DNA of 8,005 nucleotides from the NCBI GenBank assembly GCA_012964275.1, contig DTUG01000103.1, positions 1-8,005 on the forward strand. The letters are read 5' to 3'. Below are positions 5,768 through 8,005 of the stretch, piece after piece (position 1 is the first letter of the stretch; every line of letters begins with the position of its first letter). The stretch is from Fidelibacterota bacterium. GTDB taxonomy: Bacteria; Fidelibacterota; Marinisomatia; Marinisomatales; UBA1611. The position numbers and the translations under genes were made by a program. The notes beneath the pieces are model-generated. The model was given only the letters and a program-made list of their open reading frames with translations, made no database searches and was not told the DNA's origin.

Positions 5768-6730
5768 TCATTTTTTGTATAGAGAAAAAACCCAACCCGC
5801 ATCAACTTTATTAAGCGGCTGACCCAGATTATTTGCGGCGAACACCTGTTTTTTGTTACGCAGTCCCAGTAGAACACATCCCGTGGGGCAACCAGTCAAA
5901 ACGGCACCTAATAAGCCGTGTAATACAGGCTGAGCATGATTGACGAACCGTTTTTTTAGTAAGGCCTTATTTTTTTGCATCTTATTAATGAAATCTATAT
6001 CTTGGAATTCCTGGACAGTTTGTCGAAAGTCGCCATCCGGGAAGAATGCCACATTATCATATTTTCCGGTTAGTAATCCGTGTTTAATTGGTGAAAAGAA
6101 ACAGATTCCCAAGTTATGAGTATCTACATATTCTTTAAGTCCGGAATGAACATAAGTATCATTATACACGTTACGTAATGGCTGTATTACATCGGGATTT
6201 GCCCGTTGAATAAATTTCATAATTTTTTTCGAAGACCAGTCAGATAAGCCTATAAACCTTGTTTTTCCTTCATCTTGGAAACGGTGAACCGTTTCCATAG
6301 CGTCATCAAAATATTCATCATGTTTTCCAAAATTACAATGGTGCAGATAAAGAAGGTCTACAAAATCTGTGTTTAGATTATTTAAGGATCGTTCCATATT
6401 CTGTCTCATGTAACCAGGATGGTACCAGTATTCATGTGGACCCTGATCCCAACCAACTTTTGTCGCTAAAAATATTTGATTTCTTTGTATATCTGGCCAC
6501 ATGGAACCTATGATTTTTTCAGAATAACCATCTCCATAAACATCAGCGGTATCCCAATGATTTATATCCAGCTCATAAGCCCATCTCAGTGCTGCTTTAG
6601 AATCGGTGTCTTCTTGTCCAGACCACCCAACAGGAACACCACCAGATGTATTTTTTCCACCATAGGACCATGCACCCAGACTGATGGCAGAAACCTCAGC
6701 CCCGGTATGACCGAGAACAACTTTCTTCAT
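5768..6730 (-). CDS. Aldo/keto reductase
   Basis: NAD(P)H-dependent (alpha/beta)8-barrel oxidoreductase, 320 residues from 'MKKVVLGHTG'. Catalytic tetrad positions (numbered from the ATG at 6736, two residues longer): Asp62 and Tyr67 in 'WDTADVYGDG', Lys93 in 'ATKVG', and His132 in 'LLYLHH'. The cofactor-binding end 'VLLGLRNKKQV' (288-298) is in place, and 'GLSDWS' and 'FFSPIKHGLLTGKY' are typical of the AKR11/12-like group that includes YajO-type and general-stress reductases. Two ATGs compete. AAAGGA directly abuts ATG 6736 but is 6 nt from ATG 6730, so I choose 6730. It is the first gene of the minus-strand operon. Substrate is unknown; the family acts on a wide range of aldehydes, ketones and sugars. 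Confidence 0.92.
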   Translation of the reverse strand: MKKVVLGHTGAEVSAISLGAWSYGGKNTSGGVPVGWSGQEDTDSKAALRWAYELDINHWDTADVYGDGYSEKIIGSMWPDIQRNQIFLATKVGWDQGPHEYWYHPGYMRQNMERSLNNLNTDFVDLLYLHHCNFGKHDEYFDDAMETVHRFQDEGKTRFIGLSDWSSKKIMKFIQRANPDVIQPLRNVYNDTYVHSGLKEYVDTHNLGICFFSPIKHGLLTGKYDNVAFFPDGDFRQTVQEFQDIDFINKMQKNKALLKKRFVNHAQPVLHGLLGAVLTGCPTGCVLLGLRNKKQVFAANNLGQPLNKVDAGWVFSLYKK

Positions 6731-6747
6731 TTTCATTCCTTTTATTA

Positions 6748-6776
6748 AATCTAAAAGTTAGTATGAAGATTGTAAA
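6748..6776 (-). promoter_or_regulatory. Candidate promoter of the reductase-methyltransferase-ABM-NPP operon
   Basis: On the minus strand TTTACA (6776-6771, 5 of 6 matches to the -35 consensus), a 17-nt spacer and TAGATT (6753-6748, 4 of 6 matches to the -10 consensus) precede the aldo/keto reductase. The predicted transcription start near 6741 would leave a very short leader that just includes the AAAGGA ribosome binding site. FCB-group organisms may use a different -10/-33 consensus, so this is tentative. Confidence 0.35.
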
Positions 6777-6790
6777 CTCCCCGCGCTATT

Positions 6791-7126
6791 ATGTCAGAAA
6801 AACGCTTAAAGATTATTGACATTGGTCACTCTAATTATAGGTTGGATACTGCTATCTCTTTATTGGAAACAATTGTCAGCCAATGTGTATATGAAAGCAA
6901 GACACGCGGGATTAAGATTATTACAGGACATGGCTCAGGGAAATTACGCAATGCGGTACGCGATTGGTGTCTTGAGCAGGAAGGGCGATTTAGAGCCGTG
7001 ATTTATGGAGAAGAGTATGATATGTTCAATCAAAATGCGGTTGGCATGCGCATCGATTGTGAGCAGCCTAATGATCCAGATTATGGCAGGAAAAACCGTG
7101 CCGTTACATATATCTGGCTTTTGTAG
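6791..7126 (+). CDS. Stand-alone Smr-domain protein
   Basis: 111 residues. 'IKIITGHGSGKLRNAVRDW' (41-59) is the hallmark 'TGHGSGxLR' block of Smr domains, found at the C-terminus of MutS2 and in small single-domain proteins. Smr domains bind or nick DNA or RNA, including branched DNA and mRNA in ribosome-quality control. The other family motif, near the N-terminus, is normally 'LDLHG'; here the matching place reads 'IDIGHSN' (9-15), so the His-Gly order is altered and nuclease activity is doubtful. The C-terminus 'AVTYIWLL' fits the last beta strand. No MutS2-like part is present, and no ribosome binding site is visible before ATG 6791. It is divergent from the reductase operon and 21 nt upstream of the TPR lipoprotein, so the two may be co-transcribed. 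It is probably cytoplasmic. Confidence 0.8.
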   Translation: MSEKRLKIIDIGHSNYRLDTAISLLETIVSQCVYESKTRGIKIITGHGSGKLRNAVRDWCLEQEGRFRAVIYGEEYDMFNQNAVGMRIDCEQPNDPDYGRKNRAVTYIWLL

Positions 7127-7134
7127 GCAGAATT

Positions 7135-7142
7135 TGAAGTGA
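7135..7142 (+). promoter_or_regulatory. Ribosome binding site favouring ATG 7148
   Basis: TGAAGTGA matches the anti-Shine-Dalgarno complement GGAGGTGA at 6 of 8 positions and is 5 nt from ATG 7148. It overlaps the competing GTG at 7139, which has no comparable site upstream. Confidence 0.45.
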
Positions 7143-7147
7143 ATAAA

Positions 7148-7726
7148 ATGTGCAATTTTTCAAGGATTCTTATATTGAGCTATATTGTTCTTATATATAA
7201 TTGTGCGGGCGTATCTTACACTAAACTAAGCCAGGACAATCCCGAGGCGCTTATAGCTATGCAAGATTCATTGTTGTTACGGCAGAGCAAGTCAGCAAAT
7301 CTAGTAAACGCCTTAGTGAATGCACATGTCCAAATTGGTATAAGAGCTACTGCTGAACATAATTTTAATAAAGCATCTAACCATTTTCACCAGGCCCTTG
7401 AACTCAATAATAAAGATACAACAGCGCAATATAATTTACTGTTAGTTGAAGGTCACATATTGTTAAAGAAAGGAAACAAGAATGGTCTTTGGGATGCTAT
7501 AGAAAAATATGCTCGCGCTGGATCTCTTCGACAAACTCAGGGCGAACCACATTATTGGATGGCTCAGGCTTATTTAAAACTGGGAGATACAGATTTTGAT
7601 TTAATTCTGGAATCATATGAGAAAGCCATTAACCTTTCCATGGGTAAAGATCTTTTATCTCAAGCCCAAAAAGACTATAATCATACGCTGGACCGCAAAA
7701 AGCAACTGGACACTTTCTGGAAATAA
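7148..7726 (+). CDS. TPR-repeat lipoprotein
   Basis: 192 residues from ATG 7148; a GTG at 7139 would add three. The N-terminus is a signal peptide ending 'IVLIYNCAG'. Cys19 is a likely lipidation site, although Asn before Cys is not the classical lipobox. The mature part is helical with about three tetratricopeptide repeats: around 57-90 ('FNKASNHFHQALELN'), 91-127 (less regular, 'DAIEKYARAG'), and 133-167 ('HYWMAQAYLKLGD' then 'ESYEKAINLS'). TPRs make protein-protein contacts, so an envelope scaffold or assembly role is plausible, but no partner is evident. The charged tail 'LDRKKQLDTFWK' ends the protein. It follows the Smr gene by 21 nt and is followed by a new promoter, so it probably ends that transcription unit. 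I do not recognise a named family. Confidence 0.75.
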   Translation: MCNFSRILILSYIVLIYNCAGVSYTKLSQDNPEALIAMQDSLLLRQSKSANLVNALVNAHVQIGIRATAEHNFNKASNHFHQALELNNKDTTAQYNLLLVEGHILLKKGNKNGLWDAIEKYARAGSLRQTQGEPHYWMAQAYLKLGDTDFDLILESYEKAINLSMGKDLLSQAQKDYNHTLDRKKQLDTFWK

Positions 7727-7778
7727 GCAACCATCCTTTCTCTAATATTTTGCATATAATGGCTTATTTCATAATATC

Positions 7779-7807
7779 TTGACACGTTGGTCATTTATCG
7801 GTAAAAT
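7779..7807 (+). promoter_or_regulatory. Sigma-70-like promoter for the gene at 7862
   Basis: A perfect -35 TTGACA (7779-7784), exactly 17 nt of spacer, and TAAAAT (7802-7807, 5 of 6 matches to TATAAT). The expected transcription start is about 7813-7815, giving a leader of nearly 50 nt that begins in the left arm of the hairpin at 7806-7849. This is the best promoter match in the window. Confidence 0.6.
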
Positions 7808-7849
7808 TCTAAACCTTCAATGCGGAAAGATATTGAAGGACTTTAGAAT
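7806..7849 (+). promoter_or_regulatory. Long imperfect hairpin between promoter and ribosome binding site
   Basis: The left arm 7806-7821 pairs fully with the right arm 7832-7849, apart from a 2-nt bulge (AC, 7840-7841): 16 bp in two blocks of 8, with a 10-nt loop (GCGGAAAGAT). The arms read ATTCTAAACCTTCAAT and ATTGAAGG-AC-TTTAGAAT. It starts inside the -10 box and ends 2 nt before GAGGT (7852-7856), the ribosome binding site. No T-run follows, so it is not an intrinsic terminator. It could be a 5'-end mRNA structure, a translation control element or a DNA operator. Confidence 0.55.
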
Positions 7850-7861
7850 CCGAGGTAAAAA

Positions 7862-8005
7862 ATGATATCACAATTCAGCCTGAAAAAGCGTATTGTCTAC
7901 GCTCTTTCCGTTTTCCTGCTCATAGGACAGCCCTTATTTGCGGCAAAAAAGAATGACCTATCCGGTATTGTGGTAGGTGCCGATGGAGAGCCCGTTAAAA
8001 AAGCT
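7862..8005 (+). CDS. Exported protein, N-terminal part (partial), probable carboxypeptidase-regulatory-like or similar beta domain
   Basis: ATG 7862 opens a frame that runs 48 codons to the window end. GAGGT is 5 nt upstream, an ideal placement. The N-terminus is a classical Sec signal peptide: a positive region 'SLKKR', a hydrophobic core 'IVYALSVFLLIG', and a probable cleavage site near 'PLFAA' before 'KKN'. The first mature residues 'LSGIVVGADGEPVKKA' resemble the opening of carboxypeptidase-regulatory-like/CNA-B-type beta-sandwich domains ('.G.V.D..G.P+..A'), which are common at the start of large surface or TonB-dependent proteins in the FCB group. The rest lies outside the window, so size and role are unknown. 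It has its own promoter and a notable leader hairpin, suggesting independent regulation. Confidence 0.7.
   Translation, partial: MISQFSLKKRIVYALSVFLLIGQPLFAAKKNDLSGIVVGADGEPVKKA

Noticed and set aside
6763..6819. 18-codon open frame (MKIVNSPRYYVRKTLKDY) upstream of and overlapping the Smr start
   Set aside because: No ribosome binding site and no conservation evidence; this length is expected by chance. It could be an upstream leader peptide, but nothing supports that.
7755..7760. Perfect TATAAT in the 7727-7861 gap
   Set aside because: No -35-like hexamer at 16-18 nt upstream (the region reads CCATCCTT). It lies just upstream of the much better TTGACA/TAAAAT pair, so I treat it as AT-rich background.

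Overview
The window looks like a gene-dense stretch from a member of the Fibrobacterota-Chlorobiota-Bacteroidota (FCB) group, most likely Candidatus Marinimicrobia (SAR406) or a close relative. The main clue is the C-terminal domain of the first complete protein, which has the 'YPNPFN' opening and 'G.Y...' / '..KK+L.LK' ending of type IX (Por) secretion-type sorting domains. A lipid-anchored NPP-type phosphodiesterase, a PA/PDZ-containing M28 peptidase and a TPR lipoprotein also fit. The taxonomic call rests on pattern recognition, not on a search.

Layout. (1) 2-178 (+) is the C-terminus of an SLT_2/MltB-type lytic transglycosylase. One base later comes an intradiol ring-cleavage dioxygenase (180-1091) that appears to start at a non-canonical ATT codon; this start restores a twin-arginine signal peptide. 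(2) Convergent to it is an M28 metallopeptidase (1092-2903, -). (3) Divergent from that is apaG (2960-3340, +). (4) A four-gene minus-strand operon runs from about 6730 down to 3337: aldo/keto reductase, membrane-anchored SAM methyltransferase, a small dimeric alpha/beta-barrel (ABM-like) protein, and an NPP-type phosphodiesterase lipoprotein. The gaps are 19 nt, 7 nt and a 4-nt ATGA overlap. The ABM-like gene is interrupted by one in-frame TAA at its 15th codon. (5) Divergent from the operon are a stand-alone Smr-domain protein (6791-7126, +) and a TPR lipoprotein (7148-7726, +). (6) The 135-bp gap after these holds the best promoter in the window and a long imperfect hairpin, followed by the start of an exported protein (7862 to the window end).

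The genes do not form one obvious pathway. Many products are predicted to act at or beyond the cytoplasmic membrane: transglycosylase, Tat-exported dioxygenase, membrane-anchored peptidase, lipoprotein phosphodiesterase, TPR lipoprotein and the last exported protein. The minus-strand cluster combines a reductase, a methyltransferase and a monooxygenase-like fold, which suggests small-molecule modification, but no substrate can be read from the sequence. I saw no tRNA, rRNA, CRISPR array, transposase or phage gene. I found no clearly new system. The most unusual items are the ATT start, the Tat signal combined with a type IX-style C-terminus, the in-frame stop in the ABM-like gene, and the promoter-proximal hairpin at 7806-7849.
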